Position numbers and translations under genes: made by a program. A DNA stretch of 16,790 nt, from contig QNDP01000006.1 in the NCBI GenBank assembly GCA_003645975.1, forward strand, positions 1 to 16,790. The letters are read 5' to 3'. Within the stretch, counting starts at the first letter, position 1. Each line of letters opens with the position of its first letter. The DNA is from Candidatus Hydrothermota bacterium. GTDB taxonomy: Bacteria > Hydrothermota > Hydrothermia > B15-G9. This document shows, in pieces, positions 1 to 7,698 of this stretch. The notes beneath the pieces were generated by a model that had not been told where the DNA came from, searched no databases, and worked only from the letters and a program-made list of their open reading frames with translations.

Positions 1-1106
1 ATAACACAATGGCGACAGCTCATGTCAGGGACTTTGATGACTATACCCATCCCTCTCACCTCACTGAATTTTTGCGGAATGAATTTCAGTGCCAAAGCTC
101 TCAAGACGAGCAAAAACAAAAAGATTGCGGAAAGCGAGCTAAGCCAGCTCGGTATCAGCTCCTTTTTGGCCGATAGAACCGCCTGTGTCGCCTCAACTTT
201 GAAGAAACCGTCGAGAATGAGTCCGAATGCGAAGGCTGTGAGCAAAACGACCGAAAGGTAGGCCAAAAGAGTCCGCTTTCCAAGTTTTCCACCGACAAAA
301 GAGAGCGTCGCTGTGTTAGTTGCAGGACCTGCTATCAGAAAAACGAGGGCTGCACCGGGCGTCAGCCCTTTGGCCACAAGCGCAGCAGCTATCGGGATGG
401 AACCGGTCGCACACACATACATCGGCGTAGCTATCGCAAGCACAAGAGGATAGGCTATCAGTGGGTTACCGAGATATTTTGAAAAGAAATTCTCAGGGAC
501 AAGGAACGAGATGACACCGCCGGCCACGATGCCTATGACCAGCCATTTTGCGACATCCTCTACGAGCTCGCCGAATCCGTAACTTATGGCCGACTTGACC
601 TTAGAGAGCACCGAACTGCCGCTTTTGTCAGGAACTCGACATGTTTCACAGTGTCCGCCGTTGTCAACAGGTTGTCGGTTCTCATCCCGGTTGTTGAGAA
701 AATTGGTCGCTATGCCAGCGGCTATGCCCGAAATGAAGGCGGCTACAGGTCGGGCAATGGCAAAGACGAGTCCCAGAAGTGAATAAGTCGCAAATATCGA
801 GTCGATTCCGGTGGTCGGTGTCGATGTCAGGAATGAGATGGTGGCGCCTTTTGATGCGCCCTGACGCCTGATGTGAGCTGCAACTGGTATCACGCCGCAG
901 GAGCACAAAGGCAGGGGCACCCCAAAAATCGAAGCTTTGACCACAGCCAAGAGCGTCCCGCCCGAAAGATGCTCATACACCTTCTCATCCGGTATAAGGA
1001 CATGCAGAACGCCCGCTATAAGGAAGCCGAAAAGCAGAAACGGCGCCATCTTCACCGTCAAAGCCCAAATCTCGGTCAATAAGCCGGTTAGAATATCCCA
1101 ATTCAT
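1..1106 (-). CDS. Cu/Zn efflux-type permease (SO_0444-like, ArsP_1/DUF318 superfamily), 3' end outside window
   Basis: Seen: an open frame of 368 codons from ATG 1106 that runs off the window at base 1. It encodes a polytopic protein with hydrophobic segments near residues 14-38, 50-78, 105-135, 178-203, 208-232, 235-262, 268-290 and 330-350. It has the family motif PLCSCG with Cys68 and Cys70, a loop Cys pair HCETC (143/146), VCATGS with Cys222, and an AGPATNTAT motif near 250. The visible end reads DMSCRHC (Cys364, Cys367), the CxxC metal site that opens an HMA domain, so a metallochaperone-like C-terminal domain probably follows outside the window. Known: SO_0444-type permeases lower cytoplasmic Cu and Zn. 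It lies 30 nt after the 209-aa membrane protein gene and is probably co-transcribed with it. Its Shine-Dalgarno is weak, so the start is fairly but not fully certain. Another metal or metalloid as substrate cannot be excluded. Confidence 0.8.
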   Translation of the reverse strand, partial: MNWDILTGLLTEIWALTVKMAPFLLFGFLIAGVLHVLIPDEKVYEHLSGGTLLAVVKASIFGVPLPLCSCGVIPVAAHIRRQGASKGATISFLTSTPTTGIDSIFATYSLLGLVFAIARPVAAFISGIAAGIATNFLNNRDENRQPVDNGGHCETCRVPDKSGSSVLSKVKSAISYGFGELVEDVAKWLVIGIVAGGVISFLVPENFFSKYLGNPLIAYPLVLAIATPMYVCATGSIPIAAALVAKGLTPGAALVFLIAGPATNTATLSFVGGKLGKRTLLAYLSVVLLTAFAFGLILDGFFKVEATQAVLSAKKELIPSWLSSLSAIFLFLLVLRALALKFIPQKFSEVRGMGIVIKVPDMSCRHCV

Positions 1107-1136
1107 AACATCACAGTCCGTTGCGGAAATAGCCCT

Positions 1137-1766
1137 TTATATCAAGCCGAGCCAATCGTGAAGCAAAAAGTATAACCTCCCAATCAAAAGAGAGACACGC
1201 GCCATTATCGTGAAGCCGAAAGTTGCTCCAAAAGCGATCATGATGAACATCACGCCGGTCCGTGAAAATTTGCCGAAAACGCCTGTATGTTTGCGAGAGA
1301 AGAAAAAGTAGGAGATGGTCGTTAGCGTCCCAAGGACGATAATCCAGTTGTTAATCGTCTGTTTAAAGTTGTTGGCAATCCATAGTGGCACAATTGTCCC
1401 TTTTATCTGGGGAACGACAAACCCTTGCAGAAGTCCAGCGACTCCAAGACCTGCGCCCATGCCGACGGTGAATGCTATCGCCCATCTGGAAATCCACCTA
1501 AGTTTGGGGATGAAGCGCATCAACATGAAAATGGAGAGTGTTATCGGGATGATCAGGATTAAACGGTCAGTCGTGCTGCCTTTGACCCATGCATCAATCA
1601 TTTTGGGTTTAACATCAAACGACCAAAGGAATAAAAGCATATAGGCAGCGGATGAGCCAACATATACACTTTCGGCTATCCGATAAAATGGGTTGTCTTT
1701 GTAAAGAAAGCTCAAGATTGCCAGAGTGAAAAATGCGGCCACCCAAACCCAAATGGTTGTTGCCAT
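1137..1766 (-). CDS. Conserved six-TM membrane protein of the DUF6754 gene cluster, unknown function
   Basis: I do not recognise a named family. The 209-aa product has about six hydrophobic segments (roughly 3-22, 33-50, 68-87, 92-114, 139-157, 169-188) and short loops, so it is an inner-membrane protein with almost no soluble part. The N-terminal FLYKDNPFYRIAE stretch is a pattern I recall from uncharacterised proteins beside DUF6754 genes. A motif NNWII at 139-143, followed by His160, recurs with the same Asn-to-His spacing in the 261-aa protein two genes upstream. I start it at ATG 1766, preceded by GGAGGT seven nt away, rather than at longer in-frame starts that would run far into the previous gene. 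Its ATG shares one base with the TGA of the 277-aa gene (TGATG), which suggests translational coupling. Likely role: a membrane subunit of the same complex. Confidence 0.8.
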   Translation of the reverse strand: MATTIWVWVAAFFTLAILSFLYKDNPFYRIAESVYVGSSAAYMLLFLWSFDVKPKMIDAWVKGSTTDRLILIIPITLSIFMLMRFIPKLRWISRWAIAFTVGMGAGLGVAGLLQGFVVPQIKGTIVPLWIANNFKQTINNWIIVLGTLTTISYFFFSRKHTGVFGKFSRTGVMFIMIAFGATFGFTIMARVSLLIGRLYFLLHDWLGLI

Positions 1767-2599
1767 CACGATGACCTCCGTTTTTTGGATTGAGTGAAGA
1801 TATAGCCGATATTTCCAATGATGATGAAAGCGACGATGAGCACATGCGCGAATGTCTGTGCGGTCATTCCGTAAGATGCAAACGCCTCGTGCTTGGCAAG
1901 CCGTTCGTAATCCGCCGCACCTCTCAGACCGGACACAATTGCAACCAATTGACCCGACTGACGATATTGGAACAGATCGGGCGCAACGACGCCTGTGCAG
2001 CCGAGAAGGACTTTCACGCCATACCTTGCATTCGCAAACTGGATCCACATCTCGCCGACATTCCCGGCCTCAAAGCCAAAAACACAAGCTACATCCTCGT
2101 AGGTCTTGATGTTTGACATCATCGGGAGTTTGCTCAAAGGAGTTCCCTCATAATCAACATTGTCGAAGGTGGCATGGATGTTTTTGCCCATGTTGATGAT
2201 GACCGCCTGGAGCCCGGGTCGATAACCTAACACCACGAAGTCCTCTCCGTAAACCTTGCCATATTCGCTGGCTATCTTTTCCAAAGCCTGCTGTCCGAGC
2301 GGCACACCAGCCGCCCAGTGCCCCAAAAGGATGACTCTGAGATTTCGGCTGAATATGTGGCGCAAAACCGCCTCAAGCATCGGCTGAAGCTCCGGCATGG
2401 ACGACGCATCGTAGTCGATCGAAATTATCACAGTTGAACCTTCGGGCAGCGAGTTGATGAAGTTGAATGCACGCTTGGACTCCTCCAAAGGTGTGAGTTT
2501 GAAAGTCAAATTGAAAAGGAACGGCGATATGATCGTTATCGCCAATATCACGAAAATGATCCTTCGGTCAATTTTGGCCAGTTTTTCAAAGAATTTCAT
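1766..2599 (-). CDS. Membrane-anchored protein with a large predicted periplasmic alpha/beta domain, DUF6754 cluster, unknown function
   Basis: The 277-aa product has a basic N-terminus, TM1 at about 14-32, a soluble region of about 215 residues, TM2 at about 251-268, and a C-terminal tail KKRRSS. By the positive-inside rule both ends are cytoplasmic and the soluble region is periplasmic. That region alternates predicted strands and helices: VIISIDYD (57-64), then PELQPM, then RVILLGHW (88-95), GYRPG (125-129), and a Gly-rich stretch near 215-230. This suggests a Rossmann-like fold, but I can name no catalytic motif. I recall similar hypothetical proteins from several phyla, always of unknown function. 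The start ATG 2599 follows GGAGGG by five nt and lies 12 nt after the upstream stop. The gene overlaps the next by one base. Asp62, Asp64 and Glu70 are candidate functional residues by inference only. Confidence 0.8.
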   Translation of the reverse strand: MKFFEKLAKIDRRIIFVILAITIISPFLFNLTFKLTPLEESKRAFNFINSLPEGSTVIISIDYDASSMPELQPMLEAVLRHIFSRNLRVILLGHWAAGVPLGQQALEKIASEYGKVYGEDFVVLGYRPGLQAVIINMGKNIHATFDNVDYEGTPLSKLPMMSNIKTYEDVACVFGFEAGNVGEMWIQFANARYGVKVLLGCTGVVAPDLFQYRQSGQLVAIVSGLRGAADYERLAKHEAFASYGMTAQTFAHVLIVAFIIIGNIGYIFTQSKKRRSS

Positions 2600-2611
2600 G
2601 ACACCCTCCTG

Positions 2612-3397
2612 TCATGTCAGATAGGACTTTTCGATACCGAAAATGATCCTCAGTCCCATAGCGATGCCTCCGAGAGCGATTCCGAGCCATATCCCGCGTT
2701 TCGCACCCATCTGCAGCACATTCATGATCCAATCGTTGACAGCGGTCGTTTGAGTTCTAAGGACCTCTACGATAGGTAGATAGACTGCAACTATGGCGAT
2801 CGAGAGGAGAAGGTAAGGCAATCCAGCCGTCCATGAGGCCGCACTTTCAAACTCCGACATCAGTTTCCAGACTGCAAGCAGTGCGGCCACGCCGAGCACC
2901 GGCGCCATGACGGTCTCGCCTTTTGGAACTTGTGTCAGCATGATTATCGAGGCTGTTACGAGCAGGAGCGTTGCGTTGACCGTCCGAGCACGGAAGGCAC
3001 GATAGGCTGCACTCGCTATGAAAAACGCAAGCAGGGCGAACATCGTCGATTGAAGTGGCACAAAAACATAGGTGTAGTAGTAGTTTCTGAAAGTCGAGGT
3101 CGATGCGAAAATGTGTCCTGTCCTAATGGTCGAAACTATCCCCCAGATCAGCGTTATGAAGAAGCTCAAGATCAGCGTCAGCGAATAAGGCCACCCTTCG
3201 GCTTTCCGTTTGACTTTATCGAGGTTGTGTCCGAGCAAACTGTTGAGTCCGAGTATCATCGTGAATCCGGAGATGATGATATACCAGTTGTTAAAGGTCT
3301 CCTCGACCCTCCCAAAAGGAGGATGTGGGACAAAAAGTGCGATTATTATCGCCATCCCAGACACGAAGGTTATGATCATCGGGATTTCTCGTTTCAT
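2612..3397 (-). CDS. Conserved polytopic membrane protein of the DUF6754 cluster, unknown function
   Basis: The 261-aa product is nearly all membrane, with hydrophobic segments near 6-24, 36-55, 71-91, 112-134, 141-156, 163-180, 192-211 and 234-254. It is not a transporter family I recognise. The central MFALLAFFIASAAYRAFRAR stretch (119-138) is a pattern I remember from uncharacterised proteins encoded beside DUF6754 genes. NNWYI (36-40) followed by His57, and a second NDWI (221-224) before the last hairpin, resemble the NNWII motif of the 209-aa protein. I chose ATG 3397, with AAGGAGG nine nt upstream. A TTG six bases earlier sits only three nt from the SD and is less likely. Its ATG overlaps the TGA of the DUF6754 gene as ATGA (3394-3397), a standard coupling arrangement. 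Inferred role: membrane scaffold or channel of the complex. Confidence 0.8.
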   Translation of the reverse strand: MKREIPMIITFVSGMAIIIALFVPHPPFGRVEETFNNWYIIISGFTMILGLNSLLGHNLDKVKRKAEGWPYSLTLILSFFITLIWGIVSTIRTGHIFASTSTFRNYYYTYVFVPLQSTMFALLAFFIASAAYRAFRARTVNATLLLVTASIIMLTQVPKGETVMAPVLGVAALLAVWKLMSEFESAASWTAGLPYLLLSIAIVAVYLPIVEVLRTQTTAVNDWIMNVLQMGAKRGIWLGIALGGIAMGLRIIFGIEKSYLT

Positions 3398-4536
3398 TTC
3401 CAAAGACCTCCTTCAAGGAACTGCTTTATGTAGTTGGGGATAGGCTTGCCCAAGAGTGTGAGAATGGTCTCCAGCACCACGCCGATTGTGATCGTGGCCA
3501 AGATGATGCCTTTCATCATGTCTTCCGCCTTTATCGTCGAAAGTTGATGCAAATCCTTTGACAGATAGGCACTTGCCGCATACATCTCCTCGCCTATCAG
3601 AGTGTAGTCGGTGGCAGCGATGAAGAAAGGCAACTGTGTAATCGATGTCGTTCCTGAGATTTGGATTGCGCCGACCGAATGGCCTGTCTCTGCCAAGATG
3701 AGGGATTCCGCAAAGAACAGTCCCATCAGGAATATGGCACCGGGTCGTTCGCGCATCATGATTCCATCGACACCTGCCGCATAGCCGAACTGATCGTTGG
3801 TCAGGAAGAAGACCTTCTTTTGGTTGTAAAGGTCGGGTCGCCCTGCCTCAAAGCAGCCTGACCTGACCATCTCCTGAGCGGCTGTCATCACCACAGGATC
3901 GAAGCATGGGACGATGAGTTCCGATTCGTATTCTGCCGTCTTTTTGGCCACCCTTTGGAGAATCGAAAGGGCGGCGAGCGTCGCAATGTCGTTGATGTAG
4001 CCGAGACCGAGAATGAAGAGCACCGGCTGACCCATCTCTGTGGAGCGTCCGACAGCGTCATCTATCGCCTGAAGTCCTGCAATCGGTCGGATATACACCT
4101 CTTCGCCTTTCCTGATCCGCTTAAGAAAATATGCGAGTAACCCGCCGTAAATCAGAAGGACAACAAGCATCGGGAGTCTCTCTTTGTGGAACCATTCCGC
4201 TTTTGGCACCACAGGGCCGACGATTTTGGAATCAATGTAATCTCCTTCACCCCAAAACCTTACATAGTAGTAGTATCTCTTACCCGGCTTGACCTGCGTG
4301 TCCACATATCGAAATGTGTTCCTGGACAAGAGATCGACCACCTTGATCGAGCCGTGTCCCCACATCTCTTCGGGTATTTTGTAAATTGAAATCATTTTGA
4401 CCGCTGGAGTCACGCTTGCGCTGTCCCATTCGATTATGACCGCACTCCCATCATCGTTCGGTTTGTCAAGCACTTTAACATTTCTCGGCCCTGTCAGGCC
4501 GACGATCAAAGCAAAGATAAAAGGGAACAATCCCAT
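3394..4536 (-). CDS. DUF6754 domain protein with extracytoplasmic fibronectin type III domain
   Basis: The 380-aa product begins with a hydrophobic segment (3-15) that could be a signal peptide or anchor. A beta-rich FN3-like domain follows at about 17-105, with VIIEWDSA near 33-40 and a YYYYVRFWGEGDY strand near 88-100. A TM helix spans 121-138 and is followed by the basic run KRIRKGEE. The large domain (about 146-340) has IRPIAGLQAIDDAVGR, AALSILQRVA, LTNDQFGYAAGVDG, AESLILAETG, GAIQISGTT and DYTLIGEEMYAASAYLS, which match my memory of DUF6754. A last TM lies near 342-362. The topology predicts FN3 outside and DUF6754 in the cytoplasm. The start is ATG 4536 because AAGGAGGGATC precedes it directly; an ATG ten codons earlier lacks an SD. 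It is first in the minus-strand cluster. Function is unknown; Cys211, Asp213 and Glu277 are conserved-looking residues, not proven sites. Confidence 0.82.
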   Translation of the reverse strand: MGLFPFIFALIVGLTGPRNVKVLDKPNDDGSAVIIEWDSASVTPAVKMISIYKIPEEMWGHGSIKVVDLLSRNTFRYVDTQVKPGKRYYYYVRFWGEGDYIDSKIVGPVVPKAEWFHKERLPMLVVLLIYGGLLAYFLKRIRKGEEVYIRPIAGLQAIDDAVGRSTEMGQPVLFILGLGYINDIATLAALSILQRVAKKTAEYESELIVPCFDPVVMTAAQEMVRSGCFEAGRPDLYNQKKVFFLTNDQFGYAAGVDGIMMRERPGAIFLMGLFFAESLILAETGHSVGAIQISGTTSITQLPFFIAATDYTLIGEEMYAASAYLSKDLHQLSTIKAEDMMKGIILATITIGVVLETILTLLGKPIPNYIKQFLEGGLWK

Positions 4537-4738
4537 GATCCCTCCTTGTTTCTCAAATATGGTCATTCGTAAGTCGAAATTTTAAGGCAAACCCAATCCG
4601 ATAAGCTAAGTTTGCGGATAAGGATAGGCTTAAAAACCCTTCTATTCTGCGGATTATTCTTTGTCATCACAAGTCGTCCTTACGCCTTTCCATAGACCTC
4701 AAAATTGTCCACTTTCAGGCCACGCAATTTTTGCAGAG

Positions 4739-4769
4739 TTGACAAATCCGTTATGTTTTGACTTAAACT
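4739..4769 (+). promoter_or_regulatory. Candidate sigma-70-type promoter for the lipoate ligase gene
   Basis: A perfect -35 hexamer TTGACA lies at 4739-4744. The best -10 is TAAACT at 4764-4769 (spacer 19), four of six matches to TATAAT. Transcription would start near 4776, leaving a 25-nt leader with AGGAGG at 4788-4793, seven nt before ATG 4801. The rest of the 264-nt divergent gap (4537-4800) shows no coding signal, and I could not pick a convincing promoter for the minus-strand cluster in it. The long spacer lowers confidence. Confidence 0.4.
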
Positions 4770-4800
4770 TGAAAAAACACAAAAAACAGGAGGCGCTGGA

Positions 4801-5856
4801 ATGCTATTGTTTGAATATGACTCACTGCCATGGCTTGACTCCATGACAATATTCCACACTCTGGCTCGTCTTGGCGTCAATGCGCTGTCGATCGTATCCC
4901 CGAACAAGCCGTTCATAAGCATCGGATATTTCCAAGATGCTGAGCTGGAAGTAGATTTCGACTTTTGCAGGAACGCAGGACTGCCTGTTCTCAGACGCGA
5001 GATCGGTGGTGGAGCTGTCTATCTCGATTACAATCAGATTTTTTACCATGTGATCCTCAGACGAGACCATCCGCTTGCGACCCTTGACATTGATAAACTT
5101 TACCGCGTCATGTCGGAACCCGTGATTGAGACCTATCGCGAGTTCGGCATCGAAACGAAGTTCAAAGAGGTCAACGACATAATCACGGTCGAAGGACGCA
5201 AAATTTCAGGCGAGGGCGCCGCAAACATCGGCAACGCAGTTGTCTTCGTCGGAAGCCTCATACTCGATTTCGATTACAAAACGATGGCGCATGCCCTCAA
5301 AGTCCCTGACGAGAAGTTCAGGGATAAGATCTTCAAGACGATGGAGGAGAATGTAACCACGATGCGGCGTGAACTCGGCGGTCAGCTTCCACCCCGAGAT
5401 GAGCTCCGTAAGGTCTTGATCGAAAAATTTGAGAAACTGCTCGGCCCGTTCGAGCGCGCATCGATCGACACGAAACTGAAGACGAGGATGGACGAGGTCG
5501 GCAAGATATTGATATCAAAAGATTTCCTGTTTAAACGGACTCCGAGAAAGCCCGAAGGTGTGCGGATCAGACACGGCGTGGAAGTGCTCTACACTGCTCA
5601 CAAGGCGAAAGGCGGACTCATCAGGACTTATCAGGAAGTCCAAGAGAGAAGACTGGCCGACATCGCGATAACTGGCGATTTCACCCTCTACCCGAAGGAG
5701 AACCTCGATGTGCTCGACAGGTATCTCGTCGGCTCCGAGAAGGTCAAGCGTGAGATAGAGTCCAGAGTCGAGGAGTTCTATGAGAAGACGAATTCTCAGA
5801 CGCCGGGCGTCGATGTCGATGACTGGGTCGAAGCCGTAAAAGTTTTGGAGGAATAG
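4801..5856 (+). CDS. lplA: Lipoate-protein ligase A family protein with C-terminal accessory domain
   Basis: The 351-aa protein would activate lipoate with ATP and attach it to a lysine of a lipoyl-domain protein such as GcvH, or an E2 subunit. Seen: a BPL/LplA-type fold with FISIGYFQD (38-46), the nucleotide/lipoate loop RREIGGGAVYLD (65-76), VNDI (124-127) and KISGEGA (134-140), in which Lys134 matches the family's catalytic lysine. The Ile68 in the loop replaces the usual Ser or Thr before GGG. A C-terminal domain at about 240-351, with PEGVRIRHG near 251-259, resembles the LplA accessory domain. The N-terminus is shorter than in E. coli LplA, beginning almost at the core sheet. ATG 4801 follows AGGAGG by seven nt. 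Neither neighbour suggests the acceptor. A ligase dedicated to another cofactor-binding protein, including the sLpl type, is possible. Confidence 0.85.
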   Translation: MLLFEYDSLPWLDSMTIFHTLARLGVNALSIVSPNKPFISIGYFQDAELEVDFDFCRNAGLPVLRREIGGGAVYLDYNQIFYHVILRRDHPLATLDIDKLYRVMSEPVIETYREFGIETKFKEVNDIITVEGRKISGEGAANIGNAVVFVGSLILDFDYKTMAHALKVPDEKFRDKIFKTMEENVTTMRRELGGQLPPRDELRKVLIEKFEKLLGPFERASIDTKLKTRMDEVGKILISKDFLFKRTPRKPEGVRIRHGVEVLYTAHKAKGGLIRTYQEVQERRLADIAITGDFTLYPKENLDVLDRYLVGSEKVKREIESRVEEFYEKTNSQTPGVDVDDWVEAVKVLEE

Positions 5857-5897
5857 GACAAAAACATCCATCAACTCCACACCTTTTGCTCAGCCAG

Positions 5898-5927
5898 TTC
5901 AACTTAGCTGCAAATTTGGTTTAAAAT
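5898..5927 (+). promoter_or_regulatory. Candidate leaderless promoter of aspS
   Basis: TTCAAC (5898-5903), an 18-nt spacer and TAAAAT (5922-5927) end seven nt before ATG 5935, so the predicted start site falls on or next to the A of the start codon. No Shine-Dalgarno sequence precedes the ATG, unlike most genes in the window, which fits a leaderless mRNA. The promoter upstream of 15909 has the same spacing. Confidence 0.45.
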
Positions 5928-5934
5928 CAACGAC

Positions 5935-7668
5935 ATGCTGAGAACTCACACATGCGGAGAGCTTAGGAAAACACATGTCGGCCAAAAAGTAACGCTTTGC
6001 GGCTGGGTGCGGCGCGTGCGCGACATCGGCGGACTCGTGTTCATCGACCTTAGAGACCGCTATGGTCGCACCCAAATCGTCCTTGAAGCCGAATCACCCC
6101 ACATAAATTTGGCTAAGTCCCTATCGCATCAGGATGTGATCTGTGTCGTCGGAACAGTGCGTGCTCGACCGACCGATATGGTGAACCCCAAGATGCCGAC
6201 CGGCGAGATCGAAGTGGTTCTGGAAGACCTTCGCATCCTCAACCGTTCCAAGACGCCTCCGTTCATGATCGAGGATGAGGCCAAAGTTCAAGAGGAGACA
6301 AGACTTAGGTATCGGTTTCTTGATCTCCGCAGGCCTTTCATGCAAAGGAACTTGGAGATACGCCATCGAGCAGCGCTTTCGGTTCGTAACTTCCTGAGTT
6401 CCAAAAAATTCCTTGAAATAGAGACTCCTTTTTTGACCAAGAGCACACCGGAGGGGGCGCGGGACTTTCTCGTGCCCTCTCGCATCCATCCGGGCAAGTT
6501 CTACGCTTTGCCACAGTCCCCACAGATTTACAAGCAGATCCTGATGATCGCAGGTTATGACAGATATTTCCAGATAGTCAGATGTTTTCGGGACGAAGAC
6601 CTGCGCGCAGACCGCCAGCCTGAGTTCACACAGATCGACCTCGAAATGAGCTTCGTCGATGTCGATGACATAATTGAACTTACAGAGGAGATGATGGTGC
6701 AGATGTTCCGAGACGCCATCGGTGTGGAAGTCGATCGACCTTTCCAGCGGATGGACTACTACGAGGCGATGAGACGGTTCGGCATAGACAAACCGGATCT
6801 GCGCTACGGGATGGAACTCATCGACCTAACCGACCTGTTTGAGGGAACGGAGCACAGAATTGTGGCGCAGGCCGTCTCAAAAGGCGATCGGGTGGTCGCC
6901 CTCCCGGTTCCAGCGGACCTTTCGAGGAAGGAGATCGAAAACCTGACCGAATTGGCAAAGGCCGAAGGCGCAGGCGGACTCCTATGGTTTAAGTTCAAAG
7001 ACGGAAAACCCAGCGGTCAGATGGCCAAATTCCTGCCTTCGGGCTGGCTCGATGTCGTGAAACCCCAAAGTCCTGCGACCTTTTTGATGGTTCTCGGAAA
7101 GGACATCAAAGCGCACGGTGTGCTCGGCAAACTTCGAGTGGAGGTCGCTCAGAGGCTCGGATTGGTCAGGCAGGGCGAATGGAAGTTCCTGTGGGTGGTA
7201 AACTTCCCACTTTTTGAGTGGAACGAGGACGAGAACCGAATTGAACCGGCGCATCACATGTTCACCATGCCATTTGAACAGGACATCCCGAAACTTGAGA
7301 CAGAACCGCTTCAGGTTCGAGCCAAACATTACGACCTTGTGCTCAACGGCGTGGAGCTCGGATCCGGCTCGATCAGGATCCACGATAGGGAGCTTCAGGA
7401 AAAAGTCATGGAAATCATTGGGTTACCTAAAGAGGAGAGAGAGCGTCGGTTCGGATTCCTGCTGACTGCGTTGGAATACGGTGCTCCTCCTCACGGCGGC
7501 ATAGCGCTCGGATTCGACAGGATTGTGGCCATGATGGCAGGAATGGGTTCTATCCGCGATGTGATTGCATTTCCGAAAACAACTGCTGCGCAGGCACTTT
7601 TTGAAGGAGCGCCCAGCGAAGTCCCCGAAGATCAGCTCGCAGAACTCCACATAAAGGTCGTGAAGTAG
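5935..7668 (+). CDS. aspS: Aspartyl-tRNA synthetase, bacterial type with GAD domain
   Basis: The cytoplasmic enzyme charges tRNA(Asp) with aspartate using ATP. The 577-aa length is normal for bacterial AspRS. Domains in order: OB-fold anticodon-binding domain (1-105, beginning MLRTHTCGEL and containing FIDLRDRYG), class II catalytic core with motif 1 near 155-176, motif 2 near 213-237 (RCFRDEDLRADRQPEF), a bacterial GAD insertion at about 285-425, and motif 3 GGIALGFDRI (531-540). At the positions reported to separate discriminating from non-discriminating AspRS in Pseudomonas (31 and 81) it has Ile31 and Asp81. It lacks His31 and Gly81 of the non-discriminating form, but also the Leu/Lys pair of the discriminating form, so tRNA(Asn) charging cannot be settled. 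The start is fixed by family alignment. There is no SD, and a leaderless promoter is predicted. It is convergent with the DUF374 gene, 30 nt away. Confidence 0.98.
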   Translation: MLRTHTCGELRKTHVGQKVTLCGWVRRVRDIGGLVFIDLRDRYGRTQIVLEAESPHINLAKSLSHQDVICVVGTVRARPTDMVNPKMPTGEIEVVLEDLRILNRSKTPPFMIEDEAKVQEETRLRYRFLDLRRPFMQRNLEIRHRAALSVRNFLSSKKFLEIETPFLTKSTPEGARDFLVPSRIHPGKFYALPQSPQIYKQILMIAGYDRYFQIVRCFRDEDLRADRQPEFTQIDLEMSFVDVDDIIELTEEMMVQMFRDAIGVEVDRPFQRMDYYEAMRRFGIDKPDLRYGMELIDLTDLFEGTEHRIVAQAVSKGDRVVALPVPADLSRKEIENLTELAKAEGAGGLLWFKFKDGKPSGQMAKFLPSGWLDVVKPQSPATFLMVLGKDIKAHGVLGKLRVEVAQRLGLVRQGEWKFLWVVNFPLFEWNEDENRIEPAHHMFTMPFEQDIPKLETEPLQVRAKHYDLVLNGVELGSGSIRIHDRELQEKVMEIIGLPKEERERRFGFLLTALEYGAPPHGGIALGFDRIVAMMAGMGSIRDVIAFPKTTAAQALFEGAPSEVPEDQLAELHIKVVK

Positions 7669-7698
7669 TCGAGATCATCGAATTCTCGTGTTCCTCTT

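Noticed and set aside
1137..2048. Long minus-strand frame of 303 codons covering the 209-aa membrane protein
   Set aside because: The extra N-terminal part overlaps the 277-aa gene out of frame and reads as low-quality Cys/Arg-rich sequence; the ATG at 1766 has a strong SD.
2930..3433. 167-codon plus-strand frame opposite the polytopic membrane protein gene
   Set aside because: Its composition (very polar, Arg/Glu/Tyr-rich) is that of an antisense shadow, and the minus strand has a clear coding signal with SD and coupled start.
4537..4800. Promoter for the DUF6754 cluster in the divergent gap
   Set aside because: Several AT-rich -10-like boxes exist on the minus strand (for example TAAAAT near 4579-4584), but none has a convincing -35 at proper spacing.
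7670..7688. CGAGA-n9-TCTCG stem between convergent aspS and the DUF374 gene, followed by a pyrimidine-rich run
   Set aside because: Five-base-pair stem with a long loop and an interrupted T-run; too weak to call a bidirectional terminator.
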